Below, one piece after another: positions 36,637 to 46,725 of a stretch of DNA of 64,000 nt (position 1 is the stretch's first letter; each line of letters opens with the position of its first letter). Below the pieces are notes generated by a model that was not told the DNA's origin, searched no databases, and was given only the letters and a program-made list of their open reading frames with translations. A program made the position numbers and the translations under genes. The DNA comes from Gillisella vitis. Lineage in GTDB: Bacteria; Pseudomonadota; Alphaproteobacteria; Rhizobiales; Rhizobiaceae. The stretch spans positions 1-64,000 of the forward strand of contig WPHV01000003.1 in the NCBI GenBank assembly GCA_009744235.1, read 5' to 3'.

Positions 36637-37215
36637 ATCGTGGAGTTCTCCGTTTTATTGGCGCATGTTTAGCGCATGGGCGTGACTGTTTCACGCATGA
36701 CAGCCGATCCCGGCCGCATATTTCGCAACCCGGGTCGGGCATATTTGATGGAGGGCCCGCTCATCGGCGAACCTCTCGGATTATGAAGTCCGGGGCAGCT
36801 CCAGGGTAGTCCCAGTGCAATACTTGTCTGTTTACGACAGTGACAAGGGTAGGGGGCTGGCCGCATAAATCAACCACCTTGTAGCTTTTTGTTCGAATAA
36901 ATGTCGCATAAAAGCCATTAAGCATCATGCAAACACACAGGCTCCCATGGCCAAATCCGAGCGTTCTCTTGTCCTGACCAGCCCCCAATGGATTGAAAAA
37001 AGGCCGCAATCCCGCGCTGTTAATCAAGCTGGTTCCCGCTGGCTCCTTGTCGTCTTCAGGAAAAATTGTGGAAAAACCAATCGTTGAACGCCATTGCCTT
37101 CCAGCGGGCTGCAGGCCATACCACAAACCATTGACATGAGGTCTGGTAGAAAGACGCGCGGCCCATTCTGAACACGGTTGCGCTTTGAACCAAATTGCAG
37201 GAGCTGGCAAACGTC
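36637..37215. other. Divergent region proX / cobQ, no gene supported
   Basis: About 580 bp. A minus-strand frame of 149 codons (36761-37210) runs through it, but its composition and start are not protein-like and it overlaps the cobQ leader. I looked for a cobalamin riboswitch before cobQ and did not find its conserved boxes. The promoters of the two divergent genes should lie here. Confidence 0.5.
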
Positions 37216-38670
37216 ATGACGCGGATGGTTATGCTCCAGGGCACTGGCTCGGATGTCGGCAAGACGGTGCTGGTGGCGGGGCTTTGCCGGTTGGCGCGGC
37301 TGCATGGACGCGTCGTGCGTCCTTTCAAGCCGCAGAACATGTCCAACAATGCTGCCGTGGCTGATGATGGTGGGGAAATCGGCAGGGCGCAGTGGCTCCA
37401 GGCGCTGGCCTGTGGCGTGCCATCTTCGGTGCATATGAACCCGGTTCTGCTGAAGCCACAAAGCGAGACTGGCAGCCAGATCATCCTGCAGGGCCGGGTG
37501 TTTGGCCAGGCGAAGGGGCGCGATTACCAACGGCTGAAACCGCAATTGCTGGGTGCCGTGCTCGACAGTTTTGAAGAGATGAAGGCCGGAGCGGATCTGG
37601 TGATTGTCGAGGGCGCGGGGTCGCCAGCCGAAGTTAATTTAAGGGCCGGTGACATCGCCAATATGGGCTTTGCCACCCGTGCCAATGTGCCGGTGGTGCT
37701 GGTTGGCGATATCGATCGCGGTGGGGTGATTGCCTCGCTGGTCGGCACTCATGCCATCCTGCCGGAGGAAGACCGCCGGATGATTTGTGGCTATATTATC
37801 AACAAGTTCCGGGGAGACCAGAGCCTGTTTGCCGACGGTATCGAAGCCATTGGCCGCTACACCGGCTGGCCGAGTTTCGGCATCGTGCCTTGGCTGAAGG
37901 CCGCTGGCCGCTTGCCGCCGGAAGACAGCGTGGCGCTGGAACGATTGAGCCGCAGTTCGACGGGCGCTTTGAAGATCGCCGTGCCAGTTCTGTCGCGTAT
38001 TGCCAATTTCGACGATTTCGATCCGCTGGCCTCGGAGCCTTCCGTTGATCTGGTCTATGTGCGTCCCGGTGAACCTTTGCCCGCCGATGCGGCGCTGATG
38101 ATTCTGCCGGGCTCCAAGGCAACGATTGGCGATCTCGCGGACCTGCGCGCACAAGGATGGGACAAGGACCTTATCCTGCATCGTCGGCGTGGCGGGCGGA
38201 TCATCGGTATTTGCGGCGGCTATCAGATGCTGGGCAATAGCGTTGCCGATCCGCTGGGGCTGGAGGGCGCTCCCTGCCGCGTCGAAGGCCTCGGTCTGCT
38301 TGAGATCGACACCGAGATGGCGCCGGAAAAGACCGTGCGCAACAGCGCCGCCCATTCGCTGGAATATGATGTGTCGTTGAGTGGCTATGAAATCCACCTT
38401 GGCCAGACCGATGGCCCGGATTGCCAGCGTCCTTCTCTGACGATCCGTGGCCGCGCCGATGGGGCTATGTCCGCTGATGGCAAGGTGATGGGCACCTATC
38501 TGCATGGGCTGTTTGCCAATGACAGCTACCGGGCCGCGCTGCTGCAAAGTTTCGGGATCAGCAATACGACCGAAAATTATCGGCAAAGCGTCGAGCATGC
38601 GCTGGACGATCTGGCTCACGAGTTGGAAAGCGTGCTGGACAAGGCCTGGCTGGACAAGCTGATCGGCTGA
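37216..38670 (+). CDS. cobQ: Cobyric acid synthase
   Basis: Amidates four side-chain carboxylates of adenosyl-cobyrinate a,c-diamide with glutamine and ATP, in cytoplasmic cobalamin synthesis. The 484 residues comprise the dethiobiotin-synthetase-like ATPase (MLQGTGSDVGKTVLVAGL, PFKPQNMSNNA, EGAGSPAEVNLRAGDIANMG) and the class I glutaminase domain. The glutaminase nucleophile is in GICGGYQMLG and the His in MGTYLHGLFAND. The ATG at 37216 has GGAG 12 nt upstream; ATG at 37225 and TTG at 37195 are alternatives. No other cob gene is adjacent. Its product feeds NrdJ in this window. Confidence 0.95.
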   Translation: MTRMVMLQGTGSDVGKTVLVAGLCRLARLHGRVVRPFKPQNMSNNAAVADDGGEIGRAQWLQALACGVPSSVHMNPVLLKPQSETGSQIILQGRVFGQAKGRDYQRLKPQLLGAVLDSFEEMKAGADLVIVEGAGSPAEVNLRAGDIANMGFATRANVPVVLVGDIDRGGVIASLVGTHAILPEEDRRMICGYIINKFRGDQSLFADGIEAIGRYTGWPSFGIVPWLKAAGRLPPEDSVALERLSRSSTGALKIAVPVLSRIANFDDFDPLASEPSVDLVYVRPGEPLPADAALMILPGSKATIGDLADLRAQGWDKDLILHRRRGGRIIGICGGYQMLGNSVADPLGLEGAPCRVEGLGLLEIDTEMAPEKTVRNSAAHSLEYDVSLSGYEIHLGQTDGPDCQRPSLTIRGRADGAMSADGKVMGTYLHGLFANDSYRAALLQSFGISNTTENYRQSVEHALDDLAHELESVLDKAWLDKLIG

Positions 38671-39375
38671 TTATTGTTCCGGCTCAAACGGTGTGCGGCG
38701 GCGGTTCAACGCATCGGCAATCATCCAGACGCACAGCGCCCAGGCGCCGCCGACCGTCCAGCCCGCGATGATATCCGTTGGCCAATGCACGCCGAGAAAC
38801 ACCCGGCTGACGCCGATCAGCAGCGTCAGAAACAGGCCAGCACCGAAGGTGAAATAGCGCAATTGCCATGTCGGTTGGGCGCGGGCCAGCATGGCGCCCA
38901 GCGTCAGATAGGTAATGGCCGACATCATGGCGTGGCCGCTTGGAAAGCTCATGGTCTGCACACTGACCAGATGCGGAACCACATCCGGCCGGGCACGGGA
39001 AAATAGCAGTTTCAGACCAGACTCGGCTAAGGCTCCGAGCGAAATCGCCAGTCCGACAATCATGGCATTGCGGGTCTTGCCCGCCGCAAGCAGATAGAAC
39101 ACCGTCAGCACGGTCACGAGGGTAATTACCGTGAAGCCGCCAAGACTGGTCATGTCGCGCACCGAGTTAACCAGCCAGGGCGGGCCGATGGTCAGGCCGG
39201 GATCGTCCTTGATCCTGAGCGCCAGCAATATGGCACGATCGAAGGCATGGCTTTCCTGATCGAAGACGTCTTCTGCGATTTTTGCAAACAGCAAGCCAAG
39301 CCCCGCCAAAACGGTCAGACTGGCAAGAAGGCGCGGCTCGATCCGGTTGCGCAGACGTTCAGGCAGAAATTTCAA
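38671..39375 (-). CDS. PAP2 family phosphatase, membrane
   Basis: Inner-membrane protein of 234 residues with about six helices and the three-part PAP2 signature facing the periplasm: KLLFSRARPD (C1, near residue 124), SFPSGHAMMSA (C2, catalytic His) and SRVFLGVHWPTDIIAG (C3, second His). It dephosphorylates a lipid phosphate such as phosphatidate or undecaprenyl pyrophosphate. It ends one base from the cobQ stop on the other strand. Confidence 0.92.
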   Translation of the reverse strand: MKFLPERLRNRIEPRLLASLTVLAGLGLLFAKIAEDVFDQESHAFDRAILLALRIKDDPGLTIGPPWLVNSVRDMTSLGGFTVITLVTVLTVFYLLAAGKTRNAMIVGLAISLGALAESGLKLLFSRARPDVVPHLVSVQTMSFPSGHAMMSAITYLTLGAMLARAQPTWQLRYFTFGAGLFLTLLIGVSRVFLGVHWPTDIIAGWTVGGAWALCVWMIADALNRRRTPFEPEQ

Positions 39376-39449
39376 GGCATGCTCCGGGTTTGGTCGTCCG
39401 CGTGTCGTTTCATTAGATAAGGCGGCAAATGACTTTCACCAAGAGGCGC

Positions 39450-40667
39450 TTACGGATGCAATAACAGCACCATGCATTGGCCACCTTCCCGAAGAGCGGA
39501 CGCATGCGGCGGGCGCACGATCAAGGCCCCCGCCTCGGCAAAAATCCGCATCATTGAGGAATCCTGTTTCGGAAAGCTGGTCACCCAAAGTCCATCCGCC
39601 GAATCGACCCGCAATTGGGCGCGCAGATAGTCCTGTCGCTGATCGTTGGCGGCAAGCGCTGTTGCCGTGCGGGCGTGCTTGAGGCGCTGCGGCAGAGGGC
39701 GATGGCCGAGCTTGGCAATCAGCGGTTCGAGAAACAGCAGGCTACAGACCATGCTGGAGATGGGATTGCCCGGCAGGCCGAGCACATGCATCGGTCCAAG
39801 CTTGCCCACCATCAGCGGCTTGCCGGGGCGCATGGCGATTTTCCAGAAATCCAGCACCATGCCCGCATCAGTGAGCGCTGCCTGCACCAGGTCATGTTCG
39901 CCGACCGATGCGCCGCCGGTCGTCACCAACACATCCGCGCCTGCCGCCTCTGCTTTGCGGATGGCCGCGACGATGGCGTCATGATCATCAGGCACGATGC
40001 CGAGATCCAGCACGTCCGCGCCCAGATTTTCGGCAAGGGCGGCAATAGCAAATGTGTTGGAGGCGATGATCTGGCTCGGCCCCGGCGCAGTCCCTGGTAT
40101 AACCAGTTCGTCACCGGTGGCGAGAAGGGCGATGAGCGGCTTGCGATAGACTGGGACATTTGCATGATTGCCGCTCGCAGCCAGCATCAGCTTGGCAAAA
40201 TCCAAAACCTTGCCCGCCGGAATCAAAACCGTGCCTTCGGCAAAATCCTGGCCGCGAAGCCGGATATGGCGTCCCTGCACGGCGGCGAATGTGGTGCGGA
40301 TACGGAGGTTCTTTTCCGCCGGTTCCGTGTCTTCCTGGATAAGGACGCAATCGGCACCATCAGGCACCGGAGCGCCTGTAAAGATCCGCACGCATTGCCC
40401 GGCGCCCACTCGGCCATCAAAGCCGTGTCCGGCCGCCGACTGGCCGATCACGGACAATTCAGTCCCCGGCGTAAGCGCATCTTCGGCCCGCAGTGCGTAG
40501 CCGTCCATGGCCGAGGCATCGAAAGGCGGCTGCGTTAGCCGAGCGGTGATATCCTCTGCGAGGATGCGATTACAGGACTGGCGGAGTGGGAGAATTTCCG
40601 TGCCCTGCAACGGGGTTGCAGAGGCCAGCAGTCTGGCCTGGGCCTCTTCCACGGGTAGCAGCGCCAT
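39450..40667 (-). CDS. moeA: Molybdopterin molybdenumtransferase
   Basis: Inserts molybdate into adenylated molybdopterin, the last step of Moco synthesis. The 405 residues show PPFDASAMDGYAL at about residue 48, VRIFTGAPVPDGAD and ATGDELVIPG. The MoCF core VLVTTGGASVGEHD follows at about 243, then MRPGKPLMVGK, VLGLPGNPISSMVC and domain IV. All catalytic blocks are intact. The ATG overlaps the moaC stop by one base (TAATG), so it is coupled to moaC in trpD-trpC-moaC-moeA. Confidence 0.96.
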   Translation of the reverse strand: MALLPVEEAQARLLASATPLQGTEILPLRQSCNRILAEDITARLTQPPFDASAMDGYALRAEDALTPGTELSVIGQSAAGHGFDGRVGAGQCVRIFTGAPVPDGADCVLIQEDTEPAEKNLRIRTTFAAVQGRHIRLRGQDFAEGTVLIPAGKVLDFAKLMLAASGNHANVPVYRKPLIALLATGDELVIPGTAPGPSQIIASNTFAIAALAENLGADVLDLGIVPDDHDAIVAAIRKAEAAGADVLVTTGGASVGEHDLVQAALTDAGMVLDFWKIAMRPGKPLMVGKLGPMHVLGLPGNPISSMVCSLLFLEPLIAKLGHRPLPQRLKHARTATALAANDQRQDYLRAQLRVDSADGLWVTSFPKQDSSMMRIFAEAGALIVRPPHASALREGGQCMVLLLHP

Positions 40668-41152
40668 TATATGGCCTCCGGATGGCGAAACGGGCCGGAT
40701 TTTCCGCCGGTCTTTTCAACGACCCGAATTCCGCCGATCTCCATGGTCTTGTCGGCCGCTTTTGCCATGTCGTAAATCGTCAGGCAGGCAACCGAAACGG
40801 CAGTCAGCGCTTCCATCTCGACGCCTGTCTTGCCGGTCAATTTGACGGTTGCCGTGACGCGCAGGCCGGGCAGGGCGGTATCCTCGGTGATGTCGACGCT
40901 GACCTTGGTCAACATCAGCGGATGACAGAGCGGGATCAGGTCTGCTGTGCGCTTGGCGGCCATGATGCCCGCCAGCCGTGCCGTGCCGATCACGTCGCCC
41001 TTCTTGGCATTGCCGTCGCGGATCAATACCAGCGTTTCCGGTGCCATACGGATATGACCCTCGGCTATGGCGATCCGCACGGTCTCGACCTTGTCGCCGA
41101 CATCGACCATATGCGCTTCGCCCGCAGCGCCGATATGGGTGAGGGCGCTCAT
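40667..41152 (-). CDS. moaC: Cyclic pyranopterin monophosphate synthase
   Basis: With MoaA it converts GTP to cyclic pyranopterin monophosphate, the first step of molybdenum cofactor synthesis. The 161 residues hold [18 protein letters not shown], the conserved [13 protein letters not shown] at about residue 70, [20 protein letters not shown] and the C-terminal KTGGKSG with the catalytic Lys. Its ATG overlaps the trpC stop by 4 nt, and its stop overlaps moeA by one. Confidence 0.96.
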   Translation of the reverse strand: MSALTHIGAAGEAHMVDVGDKVETVRIAIAEGHIRMAPETLVLIRDGNAKKGDVIGTARLAGIMAAKRTADLIPLCHPLMLTKVSVDITEDTALPGLRVTATVKLTGKTGVEMEALTAVSVACLTIYDMAKAADKTMEIGGIRVVEKTGGKSGPFRHPEAI

Positions 41153-41964
41153 TCGGCGGCTAAGCGGTCGGCTGCACCGGTCAATAGCGCTTTGGTGGCG
41201 CCAGTCACATCGTCTTTGCGCATCAAGCTTTCACCGACCAGGAAAGTTTCTATGCCTGACTTTTGCAGGCGAAGGCAGTCCTCGTGGGTGAAAATTCCAC
41301 TTTCACCAACCAGCAGCCGATCGGCAGGAACCATGGCGGCCAGCCGTTCGCTGACGGCAAGATCGACCTCGAACGTCCGCAGATTGCGATTGTTGATGCC
41401 AACAAGCGGCGAGGTGAGTTTCAGCGCCCGGACCATTTCGTCTTCATCATGCACCTCGATCAGCACGTCCATGCCAAGTGCGAGCGCTTCTCCTTCGAGA
41501 TCGGCGGCTTCAGAATCTGACAAGGACGCCATGATCAACAGGATGCAATCCGCGCCCCAGGCCCGAGCTTCATGCACCTGATAGGCCTCGAACATGAAAT
41601 CCTTGCGCAGCGCCGGAAGTGTGCAGGCGGCACGGGCCGCGACCAGAAACTCCGGTGCGCCCTGAAAGCTTGGAGCGTCGGTCAGGACCGACAGACAGGC
41701 AGCCCCGCCTGCTTCATAGGCGCTAGCCAACGCCGGTGGGTCGAAATCGGGACGGATCAGACCTTTGGACGGGCTGGCCTTCTTGATCTCGGCAATCAAT
41801 CCAAAATTGCCCGAAGCCTGCTTTGCCCGCAATGCCGTGTAGAAACCACGTGCCGGCGACTGGTCGGCGGCGCGCGCCTTGATCTCATCCAGCGGTATGG
41901 CACTTTTGGCTGCTGCGATTTCCTCGCGCTTATAGGCTTCGATTTTTTTCAGGATGTCACTCAT
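41149..41964 (-). CDS. trpC: Indole-3-glycerol phosphate synthase
   Basis: Closes the indole ring from carboxyphenylamino-deoxyribulose phosphate in tryptophan synthesis. The 271-residue (beta/alpha)8 enzyme contains [21 protein letters not shown] (catalytic Lys near residue 59), [15 protein letters not shown] (second Lys), [14 protein letters not shown] and [14 protein letters not shown]. It is the mono-functional form, without fused TrpF. The start overlaps trpD by 4 nt; a longer frame lying inside trpD is discounted. Confidence 0.96.
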   Translation of the reverse strand: MSDILKKIEAYKREEIAAAKSAIPLDEIKARAADQSPARGFYTALRAKQASGNFGLIAEIKKASPSKGLIRPDFDPPALASAYEAGGAACLSVLTDAPSFQGAPEFLVAARAACTLPALRKDFMFEAYQVHEARAWGADCILLIMASLSDSEAADLEGEALALGMDVLIEVHDEDEMVRALKLTSPLVGINNRNLRTFEVDLAVSERLAAMVPADRLLVGESGIFTHEDCLRLQKSGIETFLVGESLMRKDDVTGATKALLTGAADRLAAE

Positions 41965-42983
41965 GCCGAATGTTCTCCATTGGAGACGGAAATCAGTGTC
42001 TCCAGCCGTTTCAGGGCAGCCCCGCTGTCCAGCGATTGCGCGCCTAGCGCCATGCCGTCTGCCAATGTCGCGGCTTTTCCGGCAATCACCAGGGCCGCGG
42101 CGGCATTGCACAGCGCCACGTCGCGATAGGCATTTTTCTCACCTTCAAGAACAGCGCGCAAGGCCTTGGCATTATATTCGCCGTCGCCACCTTTCAGAGC
42201 GGCTAGCTCAACCTGTGCCACGCCAAAATCACCGGGTGTCAGCTCAAAATTGCGGATCTTGCCCTGTTCAAGGGCCGCCACCTGCGTCGTGCCGGTCGTG
42301 GTGATTTCATCAAGGCCATTGCCATGCACGACCCAGATGCTCTCGCTGCCCAGATCACGCAGCGTCTCGGCCAGCGGTATCACCCATTCCGGCGCATAGA
42401 CCCCGAGCAACTGCTTTTTGACGCCAGCCGGATTGGCGAGCGGTCCCAGAAGATTGAAAATGGTGCGGGTGCCAAGCTCTACCCTCGCCGGGCCGACATG
42501 GCGCATGGCGGAGTGATGCAACTGGGCAAACATAAAGCCGACGCCAGCCTCAGATATGCAGCGGCCAATGATGGCCGGATCGATATCCAGCTTGACGCCG
42601 AGGGCAGTCAGGCTGTCAGCTGCGCCGGATTTCGAGCTGAGCGCCTTGTTGCCGTGCTTGGCGACCGGAACACCAGCGCCTGCAACGATCAGGGCCGCCA
42701 GCGTCGAGATATTATAGGTGCCGGTGCCATCTCCGCCTGTTCCGACGATGTCGATGGCATCTGCGGGGGCAGTGACCGGCAGCATCTTTTGACGCATGAC
42801 GGTGACCGCGCCGACAATTTCCGGCACGGTTTCGCCGCGCATGCGTAGCGCAATCAGGAAGCCGCCGATCTGGGCAGGCGTTGCCTCTCCCGACATCAGA
42901 ATATTGAAGGCGTCCGCCGCCTCATCCCGTGTCAGTGCTTGCCCGCTGGCGACCTTTGCGATGAATGGCTTCAGCCCGTTCAT
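41961..42983 (-). CDS. trpD: Anthranilate phosphoribosyltransferase
   Basis: Transfers phosphoribose from PRPP to anthranilate. At 340 residues it is of usual length. The PRPP/pyrophosphate loop [14 protein letters not shown] is at about residue 82, [15 protein letters not shown] at about 109 and [20 protein letters not shown] at about 160. It precedes trpC with a 4-nt overlap, and follows ppiD with only 21 bp, so all five genes may share a transcript. Confidence 0.96.
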   Translation of the reverse strand: MNGLKPFIAKVASGQALTRDEAADAFNILMSGEATPAQIGGFLIALRMRGETVPEIVGAVTVMRQKMLPVTAPADAIDIVGTGGDGTGTYNISTLAALIVAGAGVPVAKHGNKALSSKSGAADSLTALGVKLDIDPAIIGRCISEAGVGFMFAQLHHSAMRHVGPARVELGTRTIFNLLGPLANPAGVKKQLLGVYAPEWVIPLAETLRDLGSESIWVVHGNGLDEITTTGTTQVAALEQGKIRNFELTPGDFGVAQVELAALKGGDGEYNAKALRAVLEGEKNAYRDVALCNAAAALVIAGKAATLADGMALGAQSLDSGAALKRLETLISVSNGEHSA

Positions 42984-43004
42984 ATGCTTCGCCCTCCCGG
43001 CGGT

Positions 43005-44894
43005 TCAGCGTGTGATGGCCTGCTGGGCCAGCGCCTGATTGATAGTGACGCCATATTTGGTCTGCAGCTGGTTGACCATCTGGTCGAGAATATCGTCACC
43101 GGCGGATTTGGCCAGCGCGGTAATCTGGCTCTCCTGCTGGTCGACGACATCGCCGGTCGGCTGGGTGTTGACATCCGTGACCTTCAACAGGATCTGGGTC
43201 ATCGGATCGGCACCTACCGCCGAGCCAATCATGCCGGAGGGTCCGCGGAAAGCGGCCTGAATGGCGGCAGGGCCGAGCACCGGATCTTCGGTATCGCGGC
43301 GAAGACCGGCCTTGGTCTCGACGCCGATGGCCAGTTCAGTCGCGAGATCAGCCAGCGCTACACCCGTATCGGCCTTGGCCTTCAACTGCTCGACCTTGGC
43401 GCCCAGCGCCTGTTTCTGCTGCTCGGTGGTCCAGTCGGAGACGGCCTTGTCCTTGACCTCATCCAGCGTTCTCTCACGAGACGCGTCAATGGCCGTCACG
43501 TCGAACCACAGATAGCCATTTCTGCCGATATTAAGCGGCAGGGGTTCCGCGCCCGCTTCGGTTTCGAAGACTGATTTCAACAGATTGGCTTTTTCCGGCA
43601 GATTTTCGGCCGCCTTGCCGGTCTTGTCCTGTCCCTGGGCATCGATACCGTCAACCTTGATGGCTTTCAGGCCAGCCTTGGTGGCGGCTTCCTCGAGGCT
43701 GGAACCGGAGGCGCGCATATCCTCAAACCGGTCATGCACGTCGTTGATCTGCTGGGCGGCGGCATTGGCGGCAAGATCGGCGCGAATCTGATCCTTGACT
43801 TCGTCCAGCGTCTTTGTGTGGCTTGGCTTGATATTGCTGACCCGCAGGATAACCGGGCCGAACGCGCCTTCAACGACGGGTGTCGTATCGCTATCTTTTG
43901 CGACTGCGAAGGCAGCATCGGCCAGCTTCTGGTCGGGAATATCCGCCCGGGTGAAATCACCCAGCAGCACATCTGTTGCCGTCTTGCCCTGGTCAGCGAC
44001 CAACTGGTCGAATGTCTTGCCATTCTTCAACGATTGGGCAGCGGCTTCGGCCAGTTCCTTGGTCGGGAAGGTCAATTGCTCCAGCGTCCGGGTGCCAGCC
44101 ACTTCAAATTTCTTGAGATTGGCGTCGTATTCCTGCTTCACCTGCTCGTCAGTCACGGCTTTCGGATCGGCGATATCGGCAGGCTCCAGCTTTACAAAGG
44201 AAAAGCTGCGATATTCCGGCGCGCGGTAGCGCGATTTCATCGTGTTGAACCAGGTTTTCAGAACCGTTTCGTCCGGTGCCTTGATCGGGTCGATATTGGC
44301 GGTGGTCAGCAACAGATAGTCGATGCTGCGGCTTTCCTGGCGATAAAGCTTCAGCGCATCAACAAGCACTTTCGGAGGCACGAAGCCTTCCGCTGTCGCA
44401 TCGACGATCTGGCTGCGAACCGCGACCTTGGAACGCTCAGTGATATAATCCTGCTCGCGAATGCCGGAATTGCGCAGCCGCGAGGTGAACAATTGCCGGT
44501 CGAACTGGCCATTGGTGTTCTTGAACGCCGGATCGTCGCCGATCAGCTGCGCCAGACGGTCCTGGGAAAGGCCGAGATTCATGTCCGAGGCCAGTTGATC
44601 GAGAGCGGCACCAGCGACCAGTTGCTGGTAGACTTGCGACTCGATGCCGAGCGAACGGGCCTGCTCGCTTGTCAATTGCGTGCCGAAACGGCGGCTGAGA
44701 TCGGAGATCTGCCGCTGATAAGCGAGGCGGAATTCGTTGGAATTGACGCTCTGGCTGCCGACCTTGATGACCTTGTCCGACGTATCGCTCATGATCGAGC
44801 TGGAAATGCCCCAGATCGCGAAGGATGCGACAAGCAAAAGAAGAAGCCCTTTTGCCACCCAGGTGCCGGCAGCTTTTCTCAGGATCACGAGCAT
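43005..44894 (-). CDS. ppiD: PpiD-like membrane-anchored peptidyl-prolyl isomerase/chaperone
   Basis: Envelope folding factor of 629 residues with one N-terminal helix (about residues 13-33, WVAKGLLLLLVASFAIWGIS) and a large periplasmic part. A SurA_N-like chaperone region follows (KVIKVGSQSVNSNEFRLAYQ). The parvulin-type domain is at about 235-380 (FPTKELAEAAAQSLKNGKTF, LGDFTRADIPDQKLADAAF, EGAFGPVILRV). A second, degenerate helical part closes the protein. The parvulin signature is weak, so isomerase activity may be low and the main role that of a holdase at the translocon. It lies directly upstream of trpD. Confidence 0.88.
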   Translation of the reverse strand: MLVILRKAAGTWVAKGLLLLLVASFAIWGISSSIMSDTSDKVIKVGSQSVNSNEFRLAYQRQISDLSRRFGTQLTSEQARSLGIESQVYQQLVAGAALDQLASDMNLGLSQDRLAQLIGDDPAFKNTNGQFDRQLFTSRLRNSGIREQDYITERSKVAVRSQIVDATAEGFVPPKVLVDALKLYRQESRSIDYLLLTTANIDPIKAPDETVLKTWFNTMKSRYRAPEYRSFSFVKLEPADIADPKAVTDEQVKQEYDANLKKFEVAGTRTLEQLTFPTKELAEAAAQSLKNGKTFDQLVADQGKTATDVLLGDFTRADIPDQKLADAAFAVAKDSDTTPVVEGAFGPVILRVSNIKPSHTKTLDEVKDQIRADLAANAAAQQINDVHDRFEDMRASGSSLEEAATKAGLKAIKVDGIDAQGQDKTGKAAENLPEKANLLKSVFETEAGAEPLPLNIGRNGYLWFDVTAIDASRERTLDEVKDKAVSDWTTEQQKQALGAKVEQLKAKADTGVALADLATELAIGVETKAGLRRDTEDPVLGPAAIQAAFRGPSGMIGSAVGADPMTQILLKVTDVNTQPTGDVVDQQESQITALAKSAGDDILDQMVNQLQTKYGVTINQALAQQAITR

Positions 44895-45040
44895 CGGAAC
44901 GAAAACCTCATCAATATTCTTCGCCGGATGCGAAGCAGTCGCCGTTGCTTAAAGCAATCCCTGAGCAAATTGAAGGCTTTCTTGGTGGAAAACCCCAATG
45001 CCATGGCATGAAACCTGTCATTTGCGGGCTGGCCCACGAA

Positions 45041-45069
45041 AAAGCCCGGCGAATTGATCGCCGGGCTTT
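45041..45069 (-). terminator. Intrinsic terminator of gltA
   Basis: An 11-bp stem AAAGCCCGGCG / CGCCGGGCTTT with a 7-nt loop. On the minus strand it runs into TTTTTCG, 23 bp after the gltA stop. Confidence 0.88.
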
Positions 45070-45091
45070 GCATAAGACAGGATATTGCCGA

Positions 45092-46381
45092 TCAGCGCTT
45101 GGCGACGGGCAGGTAGTCGCGCTTGGGTGCGCCGGTGTAAAGCTGGCGCGGGCGACCGATACGCTGCTGCGGATCTTCGATCATTTCGTTCCACTGCGCA
45201 ATCCAGCCGACGGTGCGCGCCAGTGCGAACAGAACGGTGAACATTTCCGTCGGGAAGCCGAGGGCACGAAGCGTAATGCCGGAATAGAAATCGACATTCG
45301 GATAGAGCTTTTTCTCGATGAAATATTCGTCGCTCAAGGCGATCTTTTCCAGCTCGAGCGCGACCTGCATCAGCGGATCGCCTGCATTGCCTGTTGCTTC
45401 CAGCACTTCATACATGGTCTTCTGCATGATCTTGGCGCGCGGGTCGTAGTTCTTGTAGACCCGGTGACCGAAGCCCATCAGGCGGAACGGATCGTTCTTG
45501 TCCTTGGCGCGGGCGATATATTCCGGAATCCGGTCAACCGTGCCGATTTCCCGCAGCATGTTCAGGGCCGCTTCATTGGCGCCGCCATGGGCAGGGCCCC
45601 AGAGGCAGGCGATGCCAGCCGCGATGCAGGCAAACGGATTTGCACCCGACGAGCCAGCCAGGCGCACCGTGGAGGTGGAGGCGTTCTGCTCGTGATCTGC
45701 ATGCAGGATGAAGATCCGATCCATGGCGCGGGCCAGAACCGGGTTGACCTTGTATTCCTCGCAAGGCACGGCAAAGCACATGTTGAGGAAGTTGGCGGCG
45801 TAATCCAGATCGTTCTTGGGATAAACGAAAGGCTGGCCGATGTGATACTTATAAGCCATGGCGGCGATGGTCGGCATCTTGGCGATCATCCGCAGGCTGG
45901 CAACCATGCGCTGGTGCGGATCAGTGATGTCGGTCGAGTCGTGGTAGAAAGCCGACAATGCGCCGACCGTACCGACCATGACTGCCATCGGATGGGCGTC
46001 GCGACGATAGCCTGAGAAGAATTTCGACATCTGCTCATGCACCATAGTGTGATGCGTGACGCGGTGATCGAAGTCTTTTTTCTGAGCAACTGTCGGCAGT
46101 TCGCCGTAGAGCAGCAGGTAGCAGACTTCCAGGAAGTCGCCTTTTTCAGCCAGCTGTTCGATAGGGTAGCCGCGGTGCAGCAGCACGCCTTCGTCGCCGT
46201 CGATATAGGTGATCTTCGATTCGCATGATGCCGTGGAGGTGAATCCGGGATCATAGGTAAACTTGCCGGTATGCTTATAAAGAGCGCCGATGTCGATAAC
46301 ATCGGGGCCGATCGTGCCGCTTCGCACGTCAAGATCGACGGCCTTGTCCTCAATCTTCAAGTTTGCGCTTTGTTCCGTCAT
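45092..46381 (-). CDS. gltA: Citrate synthase
   Basis: Condenses oxaloacetate and acetyl-CoA, the entry of the TCA cycle. The 429 residues equal the usual length of the type II hexameric enzyme, which is typically inhibited by [18 protein letters not shown] and [13 protein letters not shown] carry active-site His residues, and [13 protein letters not shown] holds the third His and an Arg. The C-terminus [21 protein letters not shown] is typical. GGAGGATCACC stands before the ATG. A pair of TGCATTGCA repeats lies 115-145 bp upstream. Confidence 0.97.
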   Translation of the reverse strand: MTEQSANLKIEDKAVDLDVRSGTIGPDVIDIGALYKHTGKFTYDPGFTSTASCESKITYIDGDEGVLLHRGYPIEQLAEKGDFLEVCYLLLYGELPTVAQKKDFDHRVTHHTMVHEQMSKFFSGYRRDAHPMAVMVGTVGALSAFYHDSTDITDPHQRMVASLRMIAKMPTIAAMAYKYHIGQPFVYPKNDLDYAANFLNMCFAVPCEEYKVNPVLARAMDRIFILHADHEQNASTSTVRLAGSSGANPFACIAAGIACLWGPAHGGANEAALNMLREIGTVDRIPEYIARAKDKNDPFRLMGFGHRVYKNYDPRAKIMQKTMYEVLEATGNAGDPLMQVALELEKIALSDEYFIEKKLYPNVDFYSGITLRALGFPTEMFTVLFALARTVGWIAQWNEMIEDPQQRIGRPRQLYTGAPKRDYLPVAKR

Positions 46382-46494
46382 GGTGATCCTCCGGATATAG
46401 GCGGGAGACGCAGCTTTCGCCTTGTCCCAGGTTAAGCGTTGCAATTAGCTATATGATCCAGAGGTTAATGCCAAGCTATCCAAAGGACAAAGTG

Positions 46495-46525
46495 TGCATT
46501 GCAATAAATCGGCACTTGCATTGCA
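46495..46525. promoter_or_regulatory. Pair of TGCATTGCA sites between gltA and comEC
   Basis: TGCATTGCA occurs at 46495-46503 and 46517-46525, 22 bp apart, two helical turns. Each copy is itself a dyad around a central T. Site size, symmetry and phasing suggest a dimeric regulator bound twice on one DNA face, upstream of gltA or of divergent comEC. Confidence 0.45.
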
Positions 46526-46725
46526 GGCATGCGTTATTGCCAGAACTTCTTTTCTTGGTTTATACCCCCTTTCTCCTACAGCTTTTGATTGATAGTCTGG
46601 CGTTAGCAGCAAGGTAAGATGTGTTGCCGAATTATTATAAAAGCAATTTTCAGGGGCCTCGCCGCTCGTTTTCAATGCTTTGAAGGCGGGTGGCATAGCA
46701 GGGCACCGGGGCGACGGCAGGATCG

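Noticed and set aside
36761..37210. Minus-strand open frame of 149 codons between proX and cobQ
   Set aside because: No recognisable motif, odd composition rich in Pro/Trp/Cys, no ribosome-binding site, and overlap with the cobQ leader.
36850..37215. Cobalamin riboswitch before cobQ (and before nrdJ)
   Set aside because: None of the conserved B12-box-like segments could be found on either strand.
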